DNA of 64,000 bases from Spinacia oleracea. Taxonomy: Eukaryota; Streptophyta; Magnoliopsida; Caryophyllales; Amaranthaceae. Both the position numbers and the translations under genes were made by a program. Location of the stretch: contig NC_079490.1 of the NCBI RefSeq assembly GCF_020520425.1, positions 54,538,517 through 54,602,516 of the forward strand, read 5' to 3'. Positions 36,323 to 46,968 of the stretch are shown in pieces; within the stretch, counting starts at the first letter, position 1, and each line of letters starts with the position of its first letter. Under the pieces are notes generated by a model. That model was not told the origin of the DNA, did no database searches, and saw nothing but the letters and a program-made list of their open reading frames with translations.

Positions 36323-37240
36323 ATGGTCGCAAACATAACAACAATCATATCAGCTGAAATTCTGGATGTCGAGTTAGACTTGACTAATTTTCTTGAATGG
36401 AAAGAGAAACTTGTCGAAGTTTTGAAATTTAATGGCATACACTATGTCATTGAACAACCGTTCCCTAGCTATGATGCGCGAGGCATGACTCCTGAAAGGT
36501 ACAGAAGTTGGGCACTTCACAAGTACCTTGTCACACAAGTCTATCCCTGAGAGTTGGAGAGGGAGGTTCATTACTTTTGAACCTCAAGCTATCCTAAGTA
36601 GCCTCGAGGATAAGTGTGCGGGTTTTCGACCCTTGTGCCAAACTGGTGGCAATGGGGTTGACGAATTGACTAATTCGATGAGCGATCTCAAGCTCATAAC
36701 CCCACGCAAGTCGTGCCTAGAAATCGAATTCTGGAGGCACACAGGCGTATCTACTCTGTCAAGATGGACAAAAACACATCAATTCGGTCTCATGTGGATA
36801 TGATGTCTGGATTATTTTTCACAATTGAGAGACTTGGTGGTTCCATCAAAGAGTCTGTAGCTATTGCACTAGTGCTGAATTCTCTTCATAAGGATTAAGA
36901 AGGTTTTAAGATGCTCTATCTCTTTCATCAGAAAGAGAGCACATTCTATGAACTTGTGGAATTACTCATGAAATGCCAGAAAATCCTTAAGTTAAATCAA
37001 GACCCTTTGAATGTGAGGTGCAATAAATTCAAGAAAGTTGGCAAGGGGAAGAAAAGCAAGGTTGCATCTTCGTCCACTCCCGGAGGGCATCTGGCGCCTT
37101 CCAAGAGCAAGATGAAGAGGAATGCTTCTCCTTCCACATCGCAATGCTTCAATTGTAATGAAATTGGTCATTACAAGCGAGATTGCCCCAAACTAAAGGA
37201 AGAGAAGAAGGACGGAAACGTTGCTTCTCCTTTAGGTATG
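36323..37240 (+). pseudogene. Copia-C gag
   Basis: The likely start is ATG 36323 (MVANITTIISAEIL), as the upstream ATG at 36281 lies in leader sequence. Capsid-type sequence follows (NFLEWKEKLVEVLKFNGIHY). The frame is broken at 36550 (stop), shifts to the frame of 36528, then near 36710-36800 to the frame ending at TAA 36896-36898. It resumes in frame at 36911 and reaches the CX2CX4HX4C knuckle CFNCNEIGHYKRDC at about 37145-37188. Gag binds and packages element RNA. Confidence 0.88.
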
Positions 37241-38356
37241 TATGTTATACATTGTAATCTTGATAGTTCTACTTCTTGGATATTAGATACTGGTTGTGGC
37301 TCACACTTATATTCCAATTCACATGGACTAAGGAGAAGTAGAAGGCTTGATAAAGGCGAGATGGATCTACGCGTGGGAAATGGAGCACGGATTGCTGCAT
37401 TAGCCGTAGGATCTTATTTTATTTCTTTGCCTAGTGGGTTTGTTTTGGAACTAGAAAACTGTTACTATGTTCCTAGTATCACCAGAAACATCATTTCCGT
37501 TTCAAGTTTGGACTCTAAAGGTTTTAGTTTTCAATTTAAAGACAATAGTTGTTCTTTTTCTTTGAATGGAATGTTTTATGGTTCAGCACAACAAGAAAAC
37601 GGTCTTTATGTGCTAGATACGAGCAAACACATTTATAACATAAATACCAAAAAGGCTAAAACTGGTGATTCGGATTTCACATTTCTGTGGCATTGTCGAT
37701 TAGGCCATATAAACATAAATCACATGGAATTACTTCAACGGAAAGGAATTCTAGAATCATTCGACTTAGAGAAGATTGATCAATGCGAATCTTGTTTACT
37801 TGGCAAAATGACAAAGCAACCTTTCTCAAAGGTGGGAGAAAGAGCAAGCGAACTACTAGAGCTAATACATACGGACGTATGTGGGCCTATGAGTACGAAA
37901 GCTAGAGGTGAGTTCAGCTATTTCATAACGTTTACGGACGACTTCAGTAGATATGGCTATATTTACTTAATGAAGCACAAGTCTGAATCGTATGAGAAAT
38001 TCCGAGAATTTCAAAATGAAGTAGAGAATCAACATGGCAAGAAAATCAAAGCTCTAAGATAGGATCGAGGAGGTGAATATCTTAGCCACGAGTTTGATGA
38101 CCATCTAAAAGAATGCGGTATTCTTTCTGAATTGACTGCTCCAGGGACACCTCAATGGAATGGAGTGTCGGAACGGAGAAATAGGACCTTACTCGATATG
38201 GTCAGGTCAATGATGGGTCAGGCCGAACTTCCTTTACAGTTATGGGGACATGCGTTGCAAACTACAGCACTCACACTGAATCGTGCTCCGTCAAAAGCTG
38301 TTGAAAAGACTCCATACGAATTATGGACTGGGAAACTTCCAAAGATTCTTTTCTGA
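37241..38356 (+). pseudogene. Copia-C protease and integrase
   Basis: Continuing from gag: protease active site WILDTGCGSHL at about 37277, the pre-integrase domain with LWHCRLGHININHMELLQRK and CESCLLGKMTKQPF, then the integrase core. The first Asp is in HTDVCGP and the second just after TAG 38060-38062 (DRGGEY). The Glu is in NGVSERRNRT. The frame after TAG is unchanged and open to 38356, where a frameshift leads to the ORF at 38323. Gene order PR-INT-RT is diagnostic of Copia. Confidence 0.92.
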
Positions 38357-40356
38357 AGATTTGGGGTTGCGAAGCATATGTCAAGCGATTAATTTCGGAC
38401 AAGCTACAACCTAAATCTGACAAATGTTTCTTCGTTGGTTATCCAAAAGAAACTATGGGGTATTATTTCTACAACAAGTCATACAACAAGGTATTCGTTG
38501 CTCGTGACGGTGTCTTTTTGGAAAGAAATCATATTTCCAAATTGACAAGTGGGAGAATAATAGACCTCGAAGAGATTCGAGACGAACAACGAACTCAGAA
38601 CTCTTTAGAAGCAGTTCAAGTTGATGAACCTCCAAGGTCTTTAGAAGAGCCAGTGGGAGTAATTCCTCAAAACGTTGTTGCCCCTCATAGGTCAAATAGA
38701 ACTATTTTTCAGCCGGACAGATGGACAGGCGTCCTCTTGACTGAAAACTTAGACGTTCTCATAATGGATAGTGATGAACCTTTGACTTACAAGCAAGCTA
38801 TGACGAGCCCAAGCTCCATTAAATGGTTAGAGGCCATGCAATCTGAAATAGACTCCATGTCTGAAAATCAAGTCTGGGATTTGGTTGATTTGCCGGATGG
38901 GTTCACACCTATCGGATGCAAATGGGTCTTCAAGTTGAAGGAAGACAAAGATGGAATTGTATACATATACAAGGCTAGATTGGTAGCAAAAGGTTATAGG
39001 TAAGTTCACGGCGTTGGCTACGATGAAACCTTTTCTCCAGTCGCGATGCTTAAGTCTATTCGGATAATCCTTGCGATTGCCGCTTTTCATGACTATGAAA
39101 TATGGCAAATGGATGTCAAAACTGCCTTCTTGAATGGTGTTCTTGAAGAGACTGTGTTTATGACACAGCCGGAGAGTTTTGTCGATCAAAAGAACCAAGG
39201 AAAGGTATGCAAGCTTAAGAAGTCCATCTACGGACTAAAGCAGGCATCAAGGAGTTGGAATAAACGATTTGATGAAGCAGTCAATGAGTTTGGCTTCATC
39301 AAGAATCAGGACGAATCTTGTGTATACAAGAAGGTCAGTGGGAGTAAAATTGCATTCCTAGTCTTGTATGTTGACGACATACTGCTTATTGGAAACGACA
39401 TTCCTATGTTGGAGTCTGTAAAGGCTTGGCTCGGGAAGTGTTTCTCAATGAAGGACTTAGGAGAGGCACAATACATATTGGGCATCAAGATCTATAGGGA
39501 TAGATCTAAGAGAATGATTGGACTAAGCCAAAGCACTTACATTGACAAAGTGCTAGCTAGGTTCAATATGATGGAAGCCAAGAGAGGCCATCTACCCATG
39601 TCACATGGCGTATATCTAAGCAAGAATCAGTGTCCTAAAACATCTGATGAGCGTAGAAAGATGAGTGGAATTCCATATGCTTCGGCTATTGGATCCATCA
39701 CGTATGCTATGATTTGTACAAGGCCGGATGTTTCGTTTGCACTCAGTGCAACGAGCAGGTACCAATCAGAACCAGGTGAGGCGCATTGGACTGCTGCCAA
39801 GAACATCCTAAAGTACTTGAAAAGGACTAAGGATCAGTTTCTGGTTTATGGTGGTACAAATGAGTTGATTGTTAAGGGCTATACGGACGCAAGCTTTCAA
39901 ACCGACAGAGATGATTTCAGATCACAGTCTGGATTTGTGTTCTGCCTCAACGGCGGAGCAGTAACCTGGAAAAGTGCTAAGCAAAGCACTATTGCGGATT
40001 CTACAACTGAAGTCGAGTACATTGCTGCCTCGGAAGCAGCAAAGGAAGCTGTTTGGATTCGGAAGTTCATCGAAGAACTTGGTGTTGTCCCCTCCATTAA
40101 AGGACCAGTGGCTTTGTATTGCGACAATAGCGGAGCCATTGCCCAAGCAAAGGAGCCTAGGAGCCACCAGAAGTCCAAGCACGTACTGCAGCGATTTTAT
40201 ATACTTCGAGAGATTGTTGAAAGAAAGGAAATCGAGATTTGCAAGGTTGGAACTGGCGACAAAGTCACAAATCCATTGGCTAAACCGTTGCCACAAGTGA
40301 AAGACAACGCACATGTAGCAACCATGGGAATCAAGCATGTTGGAGAATGGCTTTGA
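38323..40356 (+). pseudogene. Copia-C reverse transcriptase and RNase H
   Basis: The frame from 38323 covers the integrase end and RT entry (SFLKIWGCEAYVKRL, WLEAMQSEIDSM, NQVWDLVDLPDGFTPIGCKW, KARLVAKGYR). TAA at 39001-39003 replaces the expected glutamine. The same frame continues through VHGVGYDETFSPVAMLKS, IWQMDVKTAFLNGVL, SIYGLKQASRSWN, and the catalytic LYVDDILLIGND. RNase H shows GYTDASF, AVTWKSAKQSTIADSTTEVE and LYCDNSGAIAQAKEP. It ends at TGA 40354-40356. Apart from one stop and the 5' frameshift this 678-codon region is open, so the copy is fairly young. Confidence 0.94.
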
Positions 40357-41187
40357 TTTTCTAAGTATCGTTTTAGAACATATGTTAGATCTATGTTTAA
40401 AACAATTGTTTAACCATTTCATATTTATGAAATTTATTTATTTCATATTCATTTAATTGTGGTTTAGAATTAAATGATAAGTCCATGTGATTCAAATCAT
40501 TCAAATGGGATGTCAGGATGGATTCTTCGACAAAGAAACACCCATAAGTGAACTTGAATATTGAAGTCACAAAGGATCCCTAATCCAGGTCATTGAAAGG
40601 TGGACGACCAATGACTAATGAAGATTAGATTGCAAGTAGATTACTTAGTTCTGTTTCTTGAACTAGAGTGACTGGATGTCAGAATCTTTTGCATAGATAC
40701 TTATTGGATCCTGTATCGGATTGACCATGAGAACGCTTTAAGAGATTAAAGTCATGTTATAGGTAGTTCTCATTAATGGTGATTAGAAACCGTTCCTTAG
40801 AACATGAGCGATTATGTTTGCTCGTTTGAGAATTAGTTCGCTTTGATACTAGCTAAACGTCGCACCGTAAAAGGAGGCTATAAAAGAAGTTATTGGGGGT
40901 ACTATGAATCAAAGTGAGTGTTCATAGATTGCAAGAATAGATTGTCCTCCTATCTTTGATAGGATATGGTGTTGTTGTGTAACAAGGCCTCTCGGAGAGT
41001 TAGATACTGTAAAATACATGGCCGTGCTCAGAATGGTTAGGCTTAACCTTCTGCAAAAGTTTGACAGTTTAACTCTGTAATCCGAGAAACACTTCTGGAC
41101 CTAATAAGGATGGCTTGGATCTTACCTTATGTTCAGTAAGTAACACTAAGTGACAAAGGAATGTGGATGCACACTTGTCTGAATGAC
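40357..41187 (+). other. Copia-C 3' non-coding region
   Basis: About 0.8 kb, nearly identical to 15471-16232 of Copia-B. It includes the purine-run motif at 40858-40884 and a second conserved block at about 40985-41031. Confidence 0.8.
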
Positions 41188-41198
41188 AAGTGGGAGAT
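41188..41198 (+). promoter_or_regulatory. Copia-C polypurine tract
   Basis: AAGTGGGAGAT immediately before the 3' LTR. Confidence 0.85.
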
Positions 41199-42250
41199 TG
41201 AAGGAAATATATCCTTCACCCAAGGTGCATTAAGTCTAATACCAAGGTTCAGATTAATTGCGAACAATTAATTCAGTGAGATCAAGTGATCGGAACAGCT
41301 AGGTGGAGCAATGCTTCCGATCAGTGAGTTCTAATGGATATTGAACTCACAACTTACTCTTGACTGAACCTACAAGGTCACACCAATGACACGTAACAGA
41401 TCACCGGATTAAATGAATCGGAAATTCATTTAATAACTTTTCGGGAATTAGTTGGAAACGTATTATACGATACGACCTTTGTCGGAATCGTATATCGTAT
41501 CGCGAATATTCGTAAGCTGGGCGTCACGAATAAATCGTATTGTACGACGGTGATTCGTCGTATACGAAACGATAAATAATATATCGGAAATATATTAAAT
41601 CGCGAATACGAAAGGAATCGGAGTTGCCGGCCCGTCGAGCCAAGCACGTAAGCGTGCAAGGCCCAACGAGCCAGCAAGCTCGCGAGCAAAGGCGAGCAAG
41701 GCCAGCCCATTGGGCGCGAGCACGTAACAGCACGCAACAGCGCATCGCAGCAACGAGCGAGCAGGCCCACGGCCCAGCTGCTCGGCGCGCGCGCTGTGGG
41801 CTTCGGCCTGCAGTGTGTCAATGGGCGCGGGCGTGCGGTCCGTGTTGCTTGGCGTGCACGGCTTGCTAGCCGGCCTTGCTTCTTAGCTTGGTCGGTTAGT
41901 AAGGTTATATAAACAACCTTACAACCTAATTTCCAACTTAACACAATTGATATTACTCAAACCCTAGAGGCACAGAGAACCCTAATTCTCTATGTGCCTC
42001 CAAAGTGAGTTCTTCCCAAAAGAAAAGTATCTTGATCAATTGTCTAAGCTACGATTATCAAGACGGATCTGATCGTGTCGGTGAACCAACTAGAGGAACG
42101 ACAAGTGGAGTTCTTTGTTCGTGTTCGTTGACAGATTATTGTGGAAAACACGCTTCGAATGTAAGTTTGCTTAATCTGTGCTTTATACATGTTTCCTGGC
42201 TTTGGGGATTGTTCCGCACATGTTATTATGTTTAACTGTATTCCCCTACA
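41199..42250 (+). repeat. Copia-C 3' LTR
   Basis: TGAAGGAAATATATCC...CCCCTACA, followed by target duplication AAATT. It differs from the 5' LTR by scattered substitutions and 1-2 bp indels. Confidence 0.94.
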
Positions 42251-42255
42251 AAATT

Positions 42256-42334
42256 TCCCTTATAAAATAGAGATACATATTTATACGCATTCCTATATGT
42301 TAAATCACTTTTAAAATGTGAAGTTTCACTAAAG
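42256..42334. other. Host strip between Copia-C and Tat-D
   Basis: 79 bp of host DNA. GTTAC at 42335-42339 is the left target duplication of Tat-D. Confidence 0.7.
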
Positions 42335-42339
42335 GTTAC

Positions 42340-42775
42340 ATTTCCGGTTGCGGGCTTGGAACAGGAAAGGCTTGACTTGTGTTCGATGGTAAATGCTGAC
42401 TGTATCCTGCACAGTGAAACCGTTAACTAGCCTCGGGGGTTGCCCAAGAATTACCCCTCCGATGCTTAAGTCAGATTACGCTGATAGCTCTGTAATAAAT
42501 GCTTGTAAGAATGATTGGGGTTGAATTGCGTACCTTTGGCATTGATGGGGGTCCATATATATAGACGGGTTACTTCTACGGAGGATCCGAGTTATTATCC
42601 TTTGGTTTCGGATCCTCCTCGTCGGGTCTGACTGAAGGATGCTGTCAGAGGAATGCCGACTGCGAGTCGTATGCCTAGGGTACCGAAGGTAGTGTTGGTG
42701 TCTCCTTTGTGACTATGCATTCGTCGTAGCTGTTATGGGATGTCCTACCAGCTTGCCGGTAGGGCTACCTGTACA
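42340..42775 (-). repeat. Tat-D 3' LTR
   Basis: In element sense it begins TGTACAGGTAGCCC and ends near CCGGAAAT. A TATA box (TATATATA, 42556-42563) lies inside. The exact distal end is set by the GTTAC duplication. Confidence 0.9.
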
Positions 42776-42791
42776 ATTAGCCCCCTGAGAG
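42776..42791 (-). promoter_or_regulatory. Tat-D polypurine tract
   Basis: On the minus strand CTCTCAGGGGGCTAAT abuts the LTR start TGTACAGG. Confidence 0.8.
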
Positions 42792-43047
42792 TGATTACAG
42801 CTGTCTTGGCAGTTGTAGTTGCTCTGACAAAGAAAAAAGAAAAAAGAGAGGGGAGGAGCCCCCCATACAACTAGCCCCCTCAGGGACGATCAACACCCCA
42901 TAGGTGTGGTTGTCCTAAAAATGATGGTTATAGTGAATAATTTGTTTTCAATCCTTGTTCTGATGCCACGACTAGCCCCCATTAGGACAAGGCTTGGTCG
43001 CGCTATATGAGTTATAGCTTGCAAGCCGGCTGGACTTCTCCGGGTTT
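42792..43047. other. Tat-D 3' region with two dispersed tract-like motifs
   Basis: Non-coding. ACTAGCCCCC-type motifs occur at 42870-42880 and 42971-42980, the same motif that forms the array to the right. Confidence 0.6.
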
Positions 43048-43361
43048 GGCTGATAGCCTTCTTGACTTTTTAGGCTGACTAGCTCCCTTGACGTTTTAGG
43101 CTGACTAGCCCCCTTGATTTTTAGGCTGACTAGCCCCCTTGGTTTTTTAGGCTGACTAGCCCCCTATGGGATTTTTGGGCCGACTAGCCCCCTTGACTTT
43201 TTAGGCTGACTAGCCCCCTTGACTATTTAGGCTGACTAGCCCCCTTGATTTTTTAGGCTGACTAGCCCCCTTGATTTTTTAGGCTGACTAGCCCCATTGA
43301 TTTTTTAGGCTGACTAGCCCCCTTTGGGATTTTTGGGCCGACTAGCCCCCTTGGGGATACG
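43048..43361. repeat. Tandem array of a 27-bp unit, about 11 copies
   Basis: The unit reads TTTTTAGGCTGACTAGCCCC plus CCTTGA, with variants containing GGGATTTTTGGGCCGACTAG. On the element strand each unit carries AGGGGGCTAGTC, close to the element polypurine tract AGGGGGCTAAT. The array lies upstream of the antisense gene. Confidence 0.9.
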
Positions 43362-43920
43362 TGGCGACGGTTCAGCTTCCATGCCACGCGTGGCGGGAGA
43401 TTTGAAATCTAATTTCTGACATGTGTCAGCCATCCTAGGTGTCTTGGAAGTTGGGGGATTTTTCAACCGCCCAGATCTGTTCCCTGTCGCTTCAACTTCT
43501 CGTTAACTCTCCTTAAGTACCCGTTATCTCCCATTTCTCTTGACTTTCAATCTCTCTCCTCACTCTTTTCAATTGCTCTTTTTTCGCTCTCTGTTGCCAA
43601 CCTTTTCTCTCTCCTGCTTTCTTTTCTCCTTCGTGTTCGCTCTTTCTTTCGCCTCTCTTCCGTTGGAATTCGGTTTCTTCTCTTCGGTAAGTTTAGATCG
43701 TGTTCTAGATGCTTTTTGGTTTGGCTGGCTTATTTTGGGTTCGCTTGTCTGACATTCCCACTATTTTGTTTTCAGTTGGGTTGATTGTAAGCTTCGCGGC
43801 TGTTGAGGGTAGGTTTTGCTGCGAATTTCTCTAATTAGGTACGGTTTCTGGCTTAACTTTCTCTTTTGTCGAGTTTTTTCTACTTTTGTTTGCATGCTTG
43901 TGAGTGGGGATAGCCACCAT
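43362..43920 (+). promoter_or_regulatory. Promoter/5' UTR region of the antisense gene of Tat-D, with probable intron 43687-43775
   Basis: CT-rich leader sequence (CTCTCTCCTCACTCTTTTC around 43550) precedes a consensus donor CGGTAAGT (GT at 43687) and a T-rich acceptor TTTTGTTTTCAG (ends 43775), an 89-bp intron. No clear TATA box is visible. The first in-frame ATG after it is 43816; 43921 is the more likely start. Confidence 0.45.
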
Positions 43921-45370
43921 ATGAATAGCGGGGCTGGGTATGATGATGTTATAAATCTGTCTGATAGTAGTAGTCCGTCTGGGATTAAGTTAAACACGGA
44001 TGGGAATACGGCTGCCTGCAGTGCTAAGAATACTGGGTGGGGGGTAAAGTCCGACAAGCCACTTCCTTTCTCTCAGTTCATGGGTGGGAACCCTGTTACT
44101 GGTCCTATCATACCGGTGACTGCGGCTGAATTTACCCGTTCACAACAGTTGCACTCCCTTCGGGCTCGAATGGAGAGGGAACTTAGGCCGGATGAGCATA
44201 ACGTGCCAACTAGAGAGCCGATTTTAGATGTAGAGCCGATTGCGGTTAGGTACCACTTGCGTTCTTACCGGGAATTTACTCAGCCTGGCGGTTCGGGTCT
44301 TGGGGAGTATGGTACTAACATCAGCAATATATATGATTCTAAGGCCATACCGTCAGATGCGGAACCGTCTACCAGTAATCGGAGGGCTATGAAGGAGCCT
44401 GCCATACATGATGCGAATGAGGCTGAGTCCGCCGGAAGTGATGACAGATCTCCCTCTCCCGGCGATTCCATCCTAGAGTCCTCTATTTCTAGGTCGCCTG
44501 GGCTAAGATCTCCACCCATCGCCGACTCTGATGAAGATGAGGAGGATGCTGCAATTTTGCAGCAAGTGTTTGAAGAGGAGGCTTTGGATGCCGACGTAAA
44601 TTTTGAAGGTGAGGCTGCTACATTTTTGGTTCCAACTCCTCCTCCGAATGACTCTCCTGCCTTAATCACTTAGATAGATGGTGACTTTGTGGACGAGGCT
44701 AATGCCAATTGGCATTCTGAAGTTGGTGGTCGCTTCTTGGGTTTGCCTGAGGGGTATCGGTTGGTTGTGCCGAAGAAGAAGCAGGCGGTGGCCGACTGCC
44801 CTGAGGGGCATGTTGTCTTTTGTACGAAAATGTTTGATTATTGGTTGTGTTTTCCCTTGCACCCGTTTATTGAGAAGGTTCTGCGAGCTTGGAATGTCGG
44901 CCTTGTTTAGCTATCTCCTATAGTCATCTGAAATTTGGTGGCCTATACTTGGATGTTCTCCGTCAAGCAGTGGCCTTTGACGTTGAATTTGTTGAAAAGA
45001 CTCCATTGGTTGAAGCGTGACGGTAAGGAGACTGGCTGGTGGACGATCTTTACCAAATCGCAGAGGCAGACTGTGAATCCACGACTTTCTAGGTGCAAGG
45101 GCTGGAAGGATCATTTCTATTTCATGGTTGTTCCTGAGGAGTATCCTCTTCGTCGCACTTTCTTCCAGCCTAAACCCGGGATGGAGTAGTTTGACTAGGC
45201 TGACCTTGGTGTTCGTGAGCAACGCGCCTATGATAGGCTGCTAGTTGAGTATGTGAATGTGGGTCTCTCTAAGCCGAAGACTCTGCCGGCGTTTTGGCTA
45301 CCCCCCGCCGGTTATATTCTTAGCCCTGTTGCGCTGGGTGCAGTTGGTCTCGCACCCACACATCCCCTTG
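43921..45370 (+). pseudogene. Antisense gene of Tat-D, exon 1: 'putative gypsy type transposon'-like protein
   Basis: From ATG 43921 (MNSGAGYDDVINLSDSSSPS) the + strand is one frame to 45370 apart from internal stops (44671, 44908, 44929, 45187, 45196). Residues 1 to about 250 are acidic and probably disordered. The region at about 44690-45190 (LPEGYRLVVPKKKQ, FPLHPFIEKVLRAWNVGLV, RLSRCKGWKDHFYFMVVPE) resembles the Pfam family for plant 'putative gypsy type transposon' proteins (PF04195 as I recall it). Several stops look like CAG or CGA changed by C-to-T. It is opposite to pol of its host element and ends at a GT donor. Function unknown. Confidence 0.72.
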
Positions 45371-45505
45371 GTAAATCTAGTTACTTGCTTGTGTTCCCAT
45401 ATCGTTGCATGTTTTACTTTCCTATGTTTCTTTTTTGGTATTGTGTTGTTCGAAAAATCTTCTCCCTGTGTTGCTTTATTTATTAACATTGTTTCTGTTC
45501 CTTAG
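45371..45505 (+). other. Intron in the antisense gene of Tat-D
   Basis: 135 bp, T-rich, GTAAATCT at the donor and TTTCTGTTCCTTAG at the acceptor. The split glycine codon (G/GG) keeps the frame, and the joined exons read through as ...THPLG then NHLLNKAALG.... An unspliced frame hits a stop inside the intron. Confidence 0.7.
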
Positions 45506-46412
45506 GGAATCATCTATTGAACAAGGCTGCACTCGGCCTTGACAAGAATTGGAAAGTGATTGAAGGGTGCCGTGACGCCCCTTCCGAGAAATATTACACG
45601 GTTGCCACCTTCTGTGCAAAAGCTTGTCGTGGTTGACATCCGACTTTTGTTACTCCTGCCGTTATTGTGGACAGAGGTGTTGTTCCTCGGGTTACTCGAA
45701 CAAAAGTTCCTGCTGCAGCTGAAGCTACTTCCTCCGATCAGCCTGAGATGTCTACTGGTAATAGGTTCGTTTCTCTTCCTACCGGCCGCGGGGGGCACAC
45801 TACTCGAAAGAGGTCTTTGCTTCAGACCAACGCTAATTCTCCCAAACGGTCTAAAAATGATACTGAGAAGCCGGTTCAGGAGAAGGTTAAGGATGTTTAT
45901 GCTAGCGTTGATAAGCCCTTGCAGACCTCGGGTGCTGGCGCGAAGGTTACTGAACAACCTGCTAAGTCGGTCGAGAATTTAGATGTTGATCTGATGTCTA
46001 AGCTGAACCGGAAGCAGGTGATGAGTGATCTAATTAGTCATCCGTGCCACCCTGTGCCCATCTCGAGGCATAGTCCGAGTATAAACAGGTATGCCAGCTA
46101 GGCGTCTAAGTATGGGGTCATAGTTCGTTCTGGGGACTTCATCGAGGATAAGACGGGTATACTGTCTCCGGATACTCTTGCCGGTCTTTCTTTTCCTCCT
46201 GGTCACGCTAACGAGCACTGGCAACCGTCCACTGATGTGCTGAGGGGCGAGTCTATTCTGTTTGACCGTCCCAAAGATGGGGGTACACTGGGCTATCGGT
46301 CTTTGCGTCAAGTTGTCACACATGTCGATGGTGCGCCACAAGAGATTGAGACGCCGGCTGCACAATTGATGCATGACTTGTATTCGGTACTTACTTCTAT
46401 CCTTGGTTAGGT
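45506..46412 (+). pseudogene. Antisense gene of Tat-D, exon 2
   Basis: The frame continues from the intron (NHLLNKAALGLDKNWKVIEG), passes a TGA that looks like a mutated CGA (about 45629), and runs through a Lys/Ser/Thr-rich, probably disordered stretch with basic patches (TTRKRSLLQTNANSPKRSK), one TAG at 46099-46101, and a more ordered C-terminal part (LSFPPGHANEHWQPSTDVLR; QLMHDLYSVLTSILG). It ends at TAG 46408 or at a further donor (CTTG/GTTAGG) with acceptor TTATCTTCTAG near 46474. Downstream tandem repeats interrupt any longer gene. Confidence 0.55.
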
Positions 46413-46513
46413 TATTCCACCTGATTTCCATACTTGCTTCAATTTTCCAGTTCTGAACATTTTATCTTCTAGGTGACGCAATCTGCGACCAAGCTTGTGG
46501 AGTGCTATCGGAG

Positions 46514-46890
46514 TTATTCTTTTATTATATCGTTTCTTGCATCATCGCCGACTGAGCCAATGTGCTCAACCTTATTCTTTTATTATATCGTATCTTGCAT
46601 CATTGCCGAGTGAGGCAATGAGCTCAACCTTATTCTTTTATTATATCGTATCTTGCATCATTGCTGAGTGAGCCAATGTGCTCAACCTTATTATTTCATT
46701 ATATCGTATCTTGCATCATCGCTGACTGAGCCAATGTGCTCAACCTTTTTCTTTTATTATATCGTATCTTGCATCATTGCTGAGTGAGCCAATGTGCTCA
46801 ACCTTATTCTTTTATTATATCGTATCTTGCATCATTGCTGAGTGAGCCAATGTGCTCAACCTTATTATTTCATTATATCGTATCGTATCT
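46514..46890. repeat. Tandem array of a 58-bp unit, six copies plus a partial one
   Basis: The unit starts TTATTCTTTTATTATATCGT and ends GCCAATGTGCTCAACC. Copies vary at CGCCGACTGAGCC / TGCTGAGTGAGCC. The array lies between the 3' end of the antisense gene and the 3' end of pol, where the two convergent transcripts would meet. Confidence 0.9.
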
Positions 46891-46968
46891 GAACATACTT
46901 GCAGTTTATATATTAGCTTAAAAATATGGCTATGTCGGCCTTGTTACATTATGTTTTCATACAAATTT

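Noticed and set aside
43048..43361. Regular repeats considered as a CRISPR array
   Set aside because: Units are contiguous with no unique spacers, and the context is a plant retrotransposon.
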